Positions 35,476 to 43,662 of a stretch of DNA of 43,662 bases are shown one piece after another; the stretch's first letter is position 1; every line of letters starts with the position of its first letter. The position numbers and the translations under genes are program-made. Location of the stretch: positions 1 through 43,662 of the forward strand of contig JAQBNO010000115.1 of the NCBI GenBank assembly GCA_028288485.1, written 5' to 3'. This DNA comes from Segetibacter sp. (GTDB lineage: Bacteria; Bacteroidota; Bacteroidia; Chitinophagales; Chitinophagaceae). The notes beneath the pieces were generated by a model. That model saw only the letters and a list, made by a program, of their open reading frames with translations. It made no database searches and was not told the DNA's origin.

Positions 35476-37881
35476 CTACCTAAAAAACCCTAAAAGCTTC
35501 TTAAACACGTTTGGCTTGTTTTCATTTTCGGTATAACCGTAAGGCATGTTATAATTAAAACCGTAACCGTAGCCGTAACCATAGCCATAGCCGCCGTAAC
35601 CATACCCGTAATAGGAGTTTGCGCCAGTTAGTTTAACATCATTTATCAATAAGCCAATATTTGAGAAAGTCTTCCTCACATAGAGATCATTAATATAGTC
35701 GATCTGCTTCTTTGGAGTATAGCGTTGGCGAACAACATAAACTGTACAGTCGGCATAACGGCTTAAAACTTTGGCATCACTTACGAGGCCCAGGGGTGCA
35801 GAGTCGATGATGATAAAATCAAAAGTTTCTTTGAGGTAATTGAAAAGTATTTCAATCTTCTCATCGAGCAATAACTCCGAAGGATTAGGCGGAATAGGTC
35901 CGGCCGGTACAATATACAAGTTTGTCGTGTTAGTCACTAACACCGGCAATTCCTCTTTAACAGCATCGCCTACTATATAATTACTGATTCCCTTTTTATC
36001 TAAAAGTCCGAGTGCCTTCGAGATCTTTGGTTTCCGAAGATCCAACTCGAGTATCACTGTTTTTTTATTTGCAACTGCCCATACCGCGCCGAGGTTCATT
36101 GAAGTAAACGTTTTTCCTTCGGCAGCCATAGATGAAGTAACGAGGATAACCGGACTTTTCTTATCGGTTATGAAGTATTGTAAGTTTGTTCTTGATACCC
36201 GAAACTGTTCTGCAATAATGCTCCTGTCTTTAGCACCAATCACCACTTCCCTGTCTGCCATTTTGTTATGGGCGATTTCACCCACAATTGGCATTTGAGT
36301 TATTTTCGTTATATCCGACCGGTTAGTTACTTTATCGTTCAATAATTCCTTCAAATAGATAAAAGCTGCGGGAATTAACAGGCCAATGATCAATGCCATC
36401 CTGATAGTTCCACTTCTGTCGGGGCTTACGGGAGCCCATATGGTTGTAGCAGGATCGACAGCAGCAGCATTTGAAGTACTTGCGGCAATTGTGATGGCAG
36501 ATTCTTCACGCTTCTGCAATAAAAAGAGATACAATTTTTCTTTAATTCCCTGCTGGCGTGCAATTTCAAGTAATTCTCGTTCCTTTGATGGAACTGTCCT
36601 GATCTGCCCCTTTAAACTATTATAATCTGCATAAAATTTAGTTCTTAAAATCTCAGTCGAACGTTTGATATTCGACAGGTTTTCCAGTATACTTACTCTT
36701 ACCTTTTCGATCTGGTTTTCCATCACCTGCATCACCGGATTTGCCTCAGGCATTGTTTTTAGCTTTTCTTCCCGCTCCAGCTGCATTTGGTTATAAGTAC
36801 CAACCAATGCAAGTAAAGTAGGATCGTCTAGACCAAGCGACGATGGAACTAAGCTGTATTTTTTACCCGGATTGCTTATGTAATTATTGATCATATTAAT
36901 TACCTGCAATCTTATTTCCTGCTCGTTTAATTTTTCGTTTGTAGTCTTCATTACATCAAACTGGCCCTGGCTTTGTGTTTCGATATTCACTAACTCATTC
37001 CTCTGCTTGAAGTCCTCCAGCCCCTGTTCTACTTTTCCTAATTCACTCGTTAAAAGAATTAACCGGTCATCAATAAATTTAACAGTATTATCAACTACTT
37101 TGTTTTTGTTTTCGATAGTAGTGCTGTTATATGCTTTTACCAACTCGTTTAAAATATCGCGTCCTTTTTGTGGGATCTCGGAAATAAAATTAATTTTTAA
37201 AATACTGGCCTCACGGTTCAGCTGCCTGATGGCCAAACCCCCTGCTATACTACTGGCAGCCTGGAAGGGAGTTTGATATTGCACTATATATTTATATTGC
37301 GGGTTGAAAGTACTCCCACTATTGAGGTTAATCCTAAAGTCTCCCTGTTTGCCATGTACTATCTCGCCCGACTGGTACCACTTCTCACCTAAGCCTTCTA
37401 CTTTAAAATTTCTTTTATCATTGAAAGTTAAAACTACATTATAAGCCGAATTGCTGTCTTTGAGTGCAACCGGTTCATAATTAAAAGGCCGGTATCCATA
37501 AACTTCTGTCCGCTTTAAATTTCCTTCTACCAGGTACGAGGTGTTGAGACCAGTTACCCTCACTACCTTTTCCATTAAAGTAGCTGATTTAAGGATTTCT
37601 ATCTCATTCGCCAGGTTTGACTTTGATTTAAACAATGCTATCTCATCCAGCGCGTCTGTATTGCCACGTGAATTTTTATCGTCCTTAATTAAGAGGGCGA
37701 TAGAAGAATTGTAAAAAGGAATTTTGTAGCGCAAATAGATATAGGCAATTCCGATAGAGATACCTAAGCAAAGAATGAACAATGGAAGGTAAACCAGGTA
37801 TTTAAAAACAATCTCCTTCGGGTTTAATTTATGTTTCGTATCCTTTATTGGTTCAGCACCTGCTGATGTAGTTTCGACCAT
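35476..37881 (-). CDS. wzc: Wzc-like polysaccharide co-polymerase / bacterial tyrosine kinase
   Basis: 801 aa, inner membrane. Wzz-type domain with TM1 at ~28-50, a long periplasmic coiled coil, GNVR-like region and TM2 at ~495-515; then the BY-kinase domain with Walker A SMAAEGKT (~582-590), Walker A' VILELDLRKP (~610) and Walker B FIIIDSAPLG (~687). The C-terminus is a Tyr-Gly tail (YGYGYGG..YGYGYGYGFNY, ~757-785), the autophosphorylation cluster. In Wzy-dependent systems this protein controls chain length and works with the outer-membrane OPX protein. ATG at 37881, 5 nt after that gene. The tail DNA is a 6-bp GGNTAY-like tandem repeat. Confidence 0.95.
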   Translation of the reverse strand: MVETTSAGAEPIKDTKHKLNPKEIVFKYLVYLPLFILCLGISIGIAYIYLRYKIPFYNSSIALLIKDDKNSRGNTDALDEIALFKSKSNLANEIEILKSATLMEKVVRVTGLNTSYLVEGNLKRTEVYGYRPFNYEPVALKDSNSAYNVVLTFNDKRNFKVEGLGEKWYQSGEIVHGKQGDFRINLNSGSTFNPQYKYIVQYQTPFQAASSIAGGLAIRQLNREASILKINFISEIPQKGRDILNELVKAYNSTTIENKNKVVDNTVKFIDDRLILLTSELGKVEQGLEDFKQRNELVNIETQSQGQFDVMKTTNEKLNEQEIRLQVINMINNYISNPGKKYSLVPSSLGLDDPTLLALVGTYNQMQLEREEKLKTMPEANPVMQVMENQIEKVRVSILENLSNIKRSTEILRTKFYADYNSLKGQIRTVPSKERELLEIARQQGIKEKLYLFLLQKREESAITIAASTSNAAAVDPATTIWAPVSPDRSGTIRMALIIGLLIPAAFIYLKELLNDKVTNRSDITKITQMPIVGEIAHNKMADREVVIGAKDRSIIAEQFRVSRTNLQYFITDKKSPVILVTSSMAAEGKTFTSMNLGAVWAVANKKTVILELDLRKPKISKALGLLDKKGISNYIVGDAVKEELPVLVTNTTNLYIVPAGPIPPNPSELLLDEKIEILFNYLKETFDFIIIDSAPLGLVSDAKVLSRYADCTVYVVRQRYTPKKQIDYINDLYVRKTFSNIGLLINDVKLTGANSYYGYGYGGYGYGYGYGYGFNYNMPYGYTENENKPNVFKKLLGFFR

Positions 37882-37886
37882 TATTT

Positions 37887-38690
37887 TTATCTTGTAATGT
37901 TTATAATTAGGACAACCAAAGAGCTAACAACGGTGAGTATAGTACTCCCGATAGCAAGATTGCGTATCAGCGTCTGGTCCGTTGTTGCAGCTTTCGATTT
38001 TGTCAACTCAACATATATTACATCGTTTTGTTGAAGTACAAAATAGGGGGAACTGAACGCGTCTGTGGAAAGAAGGTTTACTTTCCCAAAGTTTCTTTGC
38101 CCGTTCTTTTCGCGTATTACGGTAATATTATCTCTACGACCTGTCGCTGTTAAATCGCGAGCGAGGCCGATGGCTTCAACTAAGGTCACTTTACCTTCAG
38201 GAATATTTAAAGTACCGGGGGTATTTACTTCTCCCAAAACAGTTACTTTAAAATTTGAAAATGTTACTGTTACAATAGGATCGTTCAAATATTTTATTAA
38301 GCTGGCAGAAAGCATGTCGATAACTTGTTTACGCTGCAACCCACCCACTTTAATTTTTCCAAGCTGGGGAAACTGAATCCTTCCATCTTCTTCCACCAAG
38401 TAGCCGGACGGAGTTGTTGGTGCTGATCCTGTTGTGCCTGTAGCCGGTGCAGCAGAGCCCAGATTATAAGGGGCAGCAGATGCAGGATTTGTGGCGTTGA
38501 CAACAATGGTTAAACGATCTCCAGGCTGAATAACAGGCTCAGCATTCTGAACAACTTTTGCAAGTGTAGAATCGCCCTGTTGATTAAAATACACCATAGA
38601 CGCTAATCGTTTCTCGCTATTACATGCGTGCAGCAAACTTGTAACAACAAGAAATATACTTACATTAAATACCAGTGATCTACATTTCAT
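37887..38690 (-). CDS. Outer-membrane polysaccharide export lipoprotein (OPX, Wza-like)
   Basis: 267 aa. Signal peptide with lipobox LLHAC (lipidated Cys23), then a Poly_export domain (VIQPGDRLTIVVNATNP) and an SLBB-like region (KVTVLGEVNTPGTLNIPEGKVTLVEAI). A hydrophobic C-terminal helix (~243-264) ends NITR. Shorter than E. coli Wza (379 aa), as is usual in Bacteroidota. It should form the outer-membrane export channel, partnered with the Wzc-like protein encoded 5 nt downstream. ATG at 38690. First gene of the opx-wzc-GT4 unit. Confidence 0.94.
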   Translation of the reverse strand: MKCRSLVFNVSIFLVVTSLLHACNSEKRLASMVYFNQQGDSTLAKVVQNAEPVIQPGDRLTIVVNATNPASAAPYNLGSAAPATGTTGSAPTTPSGYLVEEDGRIQFPQLGKIKVGGLQRKQVIDMLSASLIKYLNDPIVTVTFSNFKVTVLGEVNTPGTLNIPEGKVTLVEAIGLARDLTATGRRDNITVIREKNGQRNFGKVNLLSTDAFSSPYFVLQQNDVIYVELTKSKAATTDQTLIRNLAIGSTILTVVSSLVVLIINITR

Positions 38691-39005
38691 AGTTGAGATT
38701 AATTCGTAGGGTTACCTAGCTTCGCCATCTTAGTCCCATTTTGGGAACGTAAGGACATTAAAACGTAAAAGGACCAGTGATTATTGTATCCAGTTTACTT
38801 CGTTAACAATTTAATAAGGGAATTACCAATTGAAGATTGTCTAAAACCATTGCGATTACTTTCGCGTGCAGGGGACAGCTTCATAGAATAGCGCAAATAT
38901 ATGCTTCCATTCCAATATGGGGACTGTAAAAGTCGACTTTAATACACTAAAAGTTGGAAGGGAATTTTAAAATTTGCGACGAACGTAGAATTACCGGGTA
39001 ATCTA
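38691..39005. other. Leader/promoter region of the opx-wzc operon
   Basis: 315 bp without a gene between the WecA-like gene and opx. It holds a candidate -7 box (38894-38901) and a short inverted repeat TCCCA-TTT-TGGGA (38734-38746), which would lie in the 5' leader of opx if that promoter is used. No terminator for the WecA-like gene is evident. Confidence 0.45.
38894..38901 (-). promoter_or_regulatory. Candidate Bacteroidota -7 box for opx-wzc
   Basis: Minus-strand TATATTTG matches the Bacteroidota sigma-A-like -7 consensus TAnnTTTG exactly. A TTG lies only 11 nt upstream, closer than the usual ~19-nt spacing, so the -33 element is unconvincing. It would give a ~200-nt leader. Confidence 0.35.
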
Positions 39006-40118
39006 CTAAACAATACCAGCGGAGATATACTTGCCTCTCTTTGTTTCCAAATCGACAGCAGTATCGCTTTTTATTACACGCATCGACGCCTTAAGTGGTA
39101 CTTTAGTAATACAATAGATGCCTGTAAAAAATGAACTGATAAGTCCAACAATTAACCATGTTGTCCCAAGGTGCTGCAATGAGAATGCGGCAACAATAAA
39201 TAGTATGCTAATGGCTACACAGCTGAGAGTAACCTGCTGGTGGGTGAATCCTCTGTCGAGCAATAAGTGGTGGATGTGATTTCTATCGGGGCTAAACGGA
39301 GATCTGCCGTTGAACATACGAATGCCGAAGACCCGTAGGGTATCCATCAAAGGGACAAGCAAGATGGAAAAGCCAATTGCAGGTACAGCCATAACCGGAT
39401 ATGCTTTATAGGCAGAGCCCGATTCTATGAATTTTATAACCAGGATGCTGTTTACAACGCCCGATAATAACGAACCAGTATCACCCATAAAGATCTTTGC
39501 AGGTGAAAAATTATAAAATAGAAAACCGAGCAGGCTACCGGCAAAACCAAAGCCTATAACAGCATAAGGAATATTACGATTAAGCAGGAAAAATGTTCCG
39601 AAGACAAGGCAGCTAACCAAGCCCAGACTCGCCGCAAGGCCGTCTACACCGTCGATCAGGTTAAAAGCGTTTATGATAACAATTATAGTAAAGAAAGTCA
39701 GGAAAAAACTCATTGTATGAAAGATAGAACCTATCCCTAAAAATCCATGCATGTTTGTTATAAGCAGATGCGCTTTAAACATTATAATACATGCCACTAA
39801 TGCCTGGCCAATTAGTTTTTTAAGCGCCGACAGTTCCATTATATCATCTTTAATTCCGATAAAGAAAATAATAACAAAACATGCTGTGTAATATTGAAAT
39901 TCCCTGACGTGGAAAAAATTAAAAGTCAATAAGATAGATAAAACGAAGCCAAGAAAAATTCCCAGTCCACCTAACGAAGAAATCGGCTTCTTGTGAAGCT
40001 TCCGAAAAGCATCGGGATTATCAAATAAATTTTTCTTCTCAGAAACCATGATAATCTTTGGAATAGCAAATAAAGTAGTAAGAAATGCAAGCGTTACAGC
40101 TAATAATATTTGTTCCAT
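39006..40118 (-). CDS. Initiating polyprenyl-phosphate sugar-1-phosphate transferase (WecA/TagO/MraY family)
   Basis: 370 aa, about eleven transmembrane helices. Family motifs are in order: KDD (90-92), NLIDGVDG (153-160), MGDTGS (211-216) and HIHH (281-284). The HIHH-type loop and overall pattern point to the WecA/TagO branch, which transfers HexNAc-1-phosphate from UDP-HexNAc to undecaprenyl phosphate to start glycan assembly, rather than to peptidoglycan MraY. ATG at 40118. It is the most upstream gene of the locus and supplies the lipid-linked first sugar. Confidence 0.93.
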   Translation of the reverse strand: MEQILLAVTLAFLTTLFAIPKIIMVSEKKNLFDNPDAFRKLHKKPISSLGGLGIFLGFVLSILLTFNFFHVREFQYYTACFVIIFFIGIKDDIMELSALKKLIGQALVACIIMFKAHLLITNMHGFLGIGSIFHTMSFFLTFFTIIVIINAFNLIDGVDGLAASLGLVSCLVFGTFFLLNRNIPYAVIGFGFAGSLLGFLFYNFSPAKIFMGDTGSLLSGVVNSILVIKFIESGSAYKAYPVMAVPAIGFSILLVPLMDTLRVFGIRMFNGRSPFSPDRNHIHHLLLDRGFTHQQVTLSCVAISILFIVAAFSLQHLGTTWLIVGLISSFFTGIYCITKVPLKASMRVIKSDTAVDLETKRGKYISAGIV

Positions 40119-40495
40119 TACAGGGGGTACGTTTATATGTATTTCTTAACGATCCATCTATTTCATTATTGTGTAAATAAAAGATATTCGTGAGGACTTA
40201 ATATTAAGACCCTTTAATTCACGGTATTACTTATATACATCAAAATGTATAAATACATAAATTTTTAAGTTTAATCAAGAGCCGTAACTCCTATTTATTA
40301 CTATTTGTTATTCAGGGGCTCCTTCAGGAAAATGCAAAGTAGCCGGAAGTTTTTAGACGGTACAATCGTAAAAGGTTTAAAAGGCGTATCGAAGTTGAGA
40401 TTAATTTCCGCTGTTGCCACCGGTTATTGCAACCTAAGAAGGGGCTACAAAACCTGCTTCTTGCTTTGCTCCTTCTCCGTTAGATATTGAAGACT

Positions 40496-40806
40496 GCGAT
40501 GCAAGAAACATAGGGGGCGGCCGCCAAACCATGCAAAATGAACTTTTAGTGAGATCATTTATCGCTCAAGCCGCGTGGCTTCTTATTGCAACGTGACTCC
40601 ACCCGCTTGTTTCTGAATGCCTTCGCCTTCTCCTGGCACCCAACCGGCTGATGTACCTTATGCAATAACTGTTGTGGGAAGCGAATATTATTCAATCAAA
40701 GAATTAAAAGTTGAACTGAGCGTAGCAACGATGATTCTTATAGTACAAAAAGCCGGTATCAAAAAAAACATTAAGAATCAAGACAGCAACAACGAGTTCA
40801 TTAGCA
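40496..40806 (+). repeat. Long dispersed repeat, copy 2
   Basis: Direct-orientation partner of 2655-3096, with the same ordered landmarks and near-identity over about 65 bp from TCAAAGAATTAAAAG (40695 on). It lacks the ~117-bp block present in copy 1, joining GCGAATATTAT almost directly to TCAAAGAATT. It lies 37.7 kb from copy 1, so the two copies bracket the whole polysaccharide-cys gene run. Confidence 0.8.
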
Positions 40807-40936
40807 GCATGTGTAATAGAAATTCATTTACCTGAAACAAGAGAGCCTTGCCTTCCATCAGTCCTGCACGATAAAAAAGCATTCACGAAGCGGGAAAAGT
40901 GTTGGCCGGGAGAATATGTATGTAATAAACATGAAA

Positions 40937-40960
40937 AAGCCCCGCTTTTCAGCGGGGCTT
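40937..40960 (-). terminator. Rho-independent terminator of fusA
   Basis: Nine-bp GC-rich stem AAGCCCCGC/GCGGGGCTT with a 6-nt loop; on the minus strand it is followed by a T-run (plus-strand A run 40934-40938, partly within the stem). It lies about 50 nt beyond the fusA stop codon. Confidence 0.9.
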
Positions 40961-41008
40961 CTAATATAATCACCTTTAAAAGATCTCCTTTTGCAGGTAT
41001 GTAACACT

Positions 41009-43156
41009 TTAGTCTTCTACTTTTAATTTACCTTTCTGCTTTGCCATTACTTCTTCTGCAACGCTGTTTGGAGCAGGGTTATAGTGACTGAATTCCATGG
41101 TTGAAGTTGCACGGCCAGAAGACAATGAACGAAGCTGGGTTACATAACCAAACATTTCGCTTAATGGAACTTTTGCCTTAATAACCTGCAATCCTCCACG
41201 ACTATCCATACCCTCCAACATACCACGACGACGGTTAAGGTCACCTGTTACGTCACCCATGTACTGGTCAGGTGTTGTCACCTCAACTTTCATGATTGGC
41301 TCAAGTAATACAGGTTTAGCTTTTCTACCAGCTTCACGGAAACCACCTCTTGCGCAAAGCTCAAAGCTCATTGCATCGGAGTCAACAGCGTGGAAGCTAC
41401 CATCGAATACACGAACTTTCATATTTTGAACAGGATAAGCTGCCAACACACCTGTAGTCATTGACTGTTCAAAACCCTTTTGTATTGCGGGAACAAATTC
41501 ACGTGGAATAGACCCACCAAACAAGTCGTTCACAAACTGGTAAGTTCCTTTTCCTTCTTTCAAAAATTCTTCGTCGGCAGGCCCGATCTCGAATTGAATG
41601 TCGGCAAACTTACCACGACCACCGGTTTGCTTTTTAAGCGTTTCGCGGTGTTCAATGGTTTTTGTGAATGCCTCTTTATAAGCAACCTGCGGTGCACCCT
41701 GGTTAATTTCAACTTTAAATTCACGACGCATACGGTCTACAATGATCTCAAGGTGTAATTCACCCATTCCACTTAAAATGGTCTGACCGGTTTCTTCGTC
41801 GGTCTTAACTCTTAGTGTAGGATCTTCTTCAACCAGTTTGGCTATCGCCATACCCATTTTATCAACGTCGGCCTGTGTTTTTGGCTCAATTGCTACAGAG
41901 ATCACCGGTTCAGGGAAAGTCATACTTTCCAAAGTGATCGGGTTTTTTTCATCGCAAAGGGTGTCACCGGTTTTAATATCTTTAAAACCTACAGCAGCTC
42001 CAATATCACCCGCTTCAATATAATCAACCGGGTTTTGCTTATTAGCATGCATTTGCATGATACGGCTAATACGCTCGTTCTTGCCTGTACGTACGTTTAG
42101 TACATACGAGCCAGAGTCTAAACGACCAGAGTAAGCCCGGAAGAACGCAAGACGACCTACAAAAGGGTCGGTCATGATCTTAAATGCCAGGGCACTGAAC
42201 GGTTCTTTAGGATCAGCGTGACGAATAACTTCTTCACCTGTATCGGGATTAATACCTTTAATAGCTTCAATATCCAAAGGACCAGGTAAGTAACGTACAA
42301 TTGCATCAAGCGCAGTCTGCACACCTTTATTTTTGAAAGATGATCCGCACATCATTGGGATGATAGAAAGATCGATCGTCGCTTTGCGAATAGCCTCATG
42401 AATTTCGTCTTCGCTGATTGTATTAGGATCATCAAAGAACTTCTCAAGTAACTTATCGTCGTAATCGGCAACCGCTTCAATGAGTTCCTGCCTGTATTGA
42501 TCCACTTCTTCCTGCATATCAGCGGGAATAGGCACTTCTTTAAAAGTCATACCGCGTGTGTCCTCATCCCAGATAATACCTTTCATGGTAATAAGATCAA
42601 CTACACCTTTAAAACTGTCTTCAGCCCCAATTGGTAATTGTAAAGGCACCGCTTTAGCACCCAACATTTCCCTAACCTGCTTAACAACGTTTAAAAAATC
42701 AGCACCGCTACGGTCCATTTTGTTTACGAATCCAATTCTTGGTACTTTATAACGGTTCGCCTGGCGCCAAACCGTCTCCGACTGGGGCTCCACACCACTT
42801 ACAGCACAAAACAGGGCCAATAAACCATCCAGTACGCGCAAAGAACGCTCTACCTCAACAGTAAAGTCAACGTGCCCCGGAGTATCAATGATATTGAATT
42901 TGTAAAGTTTTGTATCAGCATTCTTAGTTCCCTGTGTTGTAGGGAAGTTCCAGAAACACGTAGTAGCAGCCGAAGTAATGGTAATACCTCTCTCCTGCTC
43001 CTGCGCCATCCAATCCATGGTAGCAGCGCCGTCATGCACTTCACCAATTTTGTGGTTAACACCAGTATAGTACAGAATACGTTCTGTCGTCGTCGTTTTG
43101 CCCGCATCAATGTGCGCGGCAATTCCGAAGTTTCTTTGATACCTTAAGTCCGCCAT
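41009..43156 (-). CDS. fusA: Translation elongation factor G
   Basis: 715 aa, full length. GTPase motifs: [12 protein letters not shown] (G1, ~14-25), [14 protein letters not shown] (G2), DTPGHVDF (G3), NKMDRSGAD (G4), [10 protein letters not shown] (G5), followed by domains II-V ending with [15 protein letters not shown]. Catalyses GTP-dependent translocation of tRNA-mRNA on the ribosome. ATG at 43156. In many bacteria fusA lies between rpsG and tuf/rpsJ; here it has no ribosomal-protein neighbour within at least 500 bp upstream and ends in its own terminator. One 42-nt dispersed element lies ~70 nt upstream of the ATG on the sense strand. Confidence 0.98.
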   Translation of the reverse strand: MADLRYQRNFGIAAHIDAGKTTTTERILYYTGVNHKIGEVHDGAATMDWMAQEQERGITITSAATTCFWNFPTTQGTKNADTKLYKFNIIDTPGHVDFTVEVERSLRVLDGLLALFCAVSGVEPQSETVWRQANRYKVPRIGFVNKMDRSGADFLNVVKQVREMLGAKAVPLQLPIGAEDSFKGVVDLITMKGIIWDEDTRGMTFKEVPIPADMQEEVDQYRQELIEAVADYDDKLLEKFFDDPNTISEDEIHEAIRKATIDLSIIPMMCGSSFKNKGVQTALDAIVRYLPGPLDIEAIKGINPDTGEEVIRHADPKEPFSALAFKIMTDPFVGRLAFFRAYSGRLDSGSYVLNVRTGKNERISRIMQMHANKQNPVDYIEAGDIGAAVGFKDIKTGDTLCDEKNPITLESMTFPEPVISVAIEPKTQADVDKMGMAIAKLVEEDPTLRVKTDEETGQTILSGMGELHLEIIVDRMRREFKVEINQGAPQVAYKEAFTKTIEHRETLKKQTGGRGKFADIQFEIGPADEEFLKEGKGTYQFVNDLFGGSIPREFVPAIQKGFEQSMTTGVLAAYPVQNMKVRVFDGSFHAVDSDAMSFELCARGGFREAGRKAKPVLLEPIMKVEVTTPDQYMGDVTGDLNRRRGMLEGMDSRGGLQVIKAKVPLSEMFGYVTQLRSLSSGRATSTMEFSHYNPAPNSVAEEVMAKQKGKLKVED

Positions 43157-43225
43157 GACCTTTTATTTGTAATTGTTATTGACTGTTTTATCTTTTTTGT
43201 GACAAACATTTGATCTTTAATCAAA

Positions 43226-43267
43226 CATCGTTGTGTCACTCACTTGTACCGAAAAACTTGCATCAGC
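43226..43267 (-). repeat. Dispersed 42-nt intergenic element (copy 4 of 4)
   Basis: Minus-strand GCTGA, 13 variable bases, then the 24-base conserved block (43226-43249) identical to copies 1 and 3. A CACAAAAAAG run follows ~25 nt downstream on the minus strand, then the fusA ATG. Sense to fusA. Confidence 0.85.
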
Positions 43268-43551
43268 ATTTAAAAACAAATTTTAGGCTGCCGTTTTAGT
43301 TCTTGCGAACATATTAGGAGAATCGCCTGTTTGCTCGCAGCGTCAACGCTTTTCGAGGCGCGAAGGTAAGGATTTTATAGAAGGAAATCTAAGCTTAAGC
43401 AATTATTAACGAAGGAATAAAAGCGAAAGATGAAAGGATATTTACAGCAGTACTAAACGATAGAATTCGTTGGGAAGGAGGTTTTTTGGCCTTTGTATTC
43501 AAATGAAAATGAAACGGCAAATATTATTGCATCTTCAGTAGCGACTAAAAA

Positions 43552-43612
43552 GTACAAGTGTGCGACGCAAGCAAAGCCAAATAGTAGCCACGTTGCTGGG
43601 CTCCCAAAAATA
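43552..43612 (+). repeat. Diverged dispersed repeat (GTGCGACGCAAG type)
   Basis: GTACAAGTGTGCGACGCAAG followed by AATAGTAG, GTTGCTGGGC and AAAAAT; parallels the minus-strand sequence 22266-22324. The following ACACCCGCTT resembles the CCACCCGCTTGTTTC landmark of the long repeats at 2655 and 40496, suggesting all belong to one broad family. Confidence 0.6.
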
Positions 43613-43662
43613 CACCCGCTTTTTTCACTTCACGTATTACATTTTCAAATACCTCAACTTCC

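Larger units (their letters stand above)
40119..41008. other. Gene-free region between fusA and the polysaccharide locus
   Basis: 890 bp. From left to right: AT-rich sequence with a perfect 7-bp inverted repeat TATACAT-CAAA-ATGTATA (40234-40251), possibly an operator or part of the promoter region for the WecA-like gene; copy 2 of the long dispersed repeat (40496-40806); and the fusA terminator (40937-40960). Short plus-strand frames here, including one at 40617-40835, are repeat-derived and not credible genes. Confidence 0.55.
43157..43662. other. fusA upstream region
   Basis: 506 bp to the window edge, without a recognisable gene. It contains the 42-nt element (43226-43267, sense to fusA) and a diverged repeat (43552-43612, plus strand). 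Minus-strand TACCTTCG (43361-43368) is one base from the TAnnTTTG -7 consensus and is the best, though weak, fusA promoter candidate; it would give a ~200-nt leader containing the 42-nt element. Confidence 0.5.

Noticed and set aside
1-43662. tRNA, rRNA, CRISPR arrays, transposases, integrases, Wzx flippase and sulfotransferase genes
   Set aside because: Looked for characteristic motifs on both strands and in all larger frames and found none; absence is by eye and limited to this window.

Overview
This 43.7-kb window is AT-rich and has no rRNA, tRNA, CRISPR array or recognisable insertion sequence. It looks like a Bacteroidota chromosome, probably a Chitinophagaceae-type soil bacterium. The reasons are a cell-surface protein with a type IX secretion (gliding-motility) C-terminal signal, Shine-Dalgarno-poor gene starts with many TTG/GTG codons, TAnnTTTG-like promoter boxes, and families of short dispersed intergenic repeats. 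The lineage is inference; no marker gene was compared with a database.

Layout, left to right: (1) the 3' part of a very large PKD-repeat T9SS protein on the + strand (1-2463). (2) A gene-free repeat region (2464-3271). (3) From 3272 to 40118, an almost unbroken minus-strand run of about 31 genes. Read in the direction of transcription (high to low coordinates) it encodes: an initiating WecA/MraY-type sugar-phosphate transferase; an outer-membrane OPX lipoprotein and a Wzc-like tyrosine kinase/co-polymerase; a GT4; an ABC exporter (Wzm/Wzt) with acyltransferase-3; a dense block of GT2, GT4-like and GT10 glycosyltransferases with a UDP-glucuronate 4-epimerase-like enzyme and a hexapeptide acetyltransferase; a methyltransferase; a Wzy-like membrane protein; a UDP-sugar dehydrogenase; an exosortase-family protein overlapping a WcaF-type acetyltransferase; and finally cysC-cysD-cysN for sulfate activation. 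(4) A second gene-free repeat region (40119-41008), then fusA (41009-43156) with its own terminator.

Taken together this is a large exopolysaccharide/capsule locus. I count 15 glycosyltransferases plus the initiating transferase, two uronate-type nucleotide-sugar enzymes, three acyltransferases, one methyltransferase, PAPS-forming genes, and export parts from two classically distinct routes: Wzy-like + Wzc/OPX, and Wzm/Wzt ABC. No Wzx flippase, sulfotransferase or GDP-fucose synthesis gene was found.

The most interesting points are: the exosortase inside a polysaccharide locus with no visible substrate; the mixed export machinery; a dispersed 42-nt intergenic element (four copies, exact 13-nt internal spacing); and a long non-coding repeat that flanks the whole locus in direct orientation.
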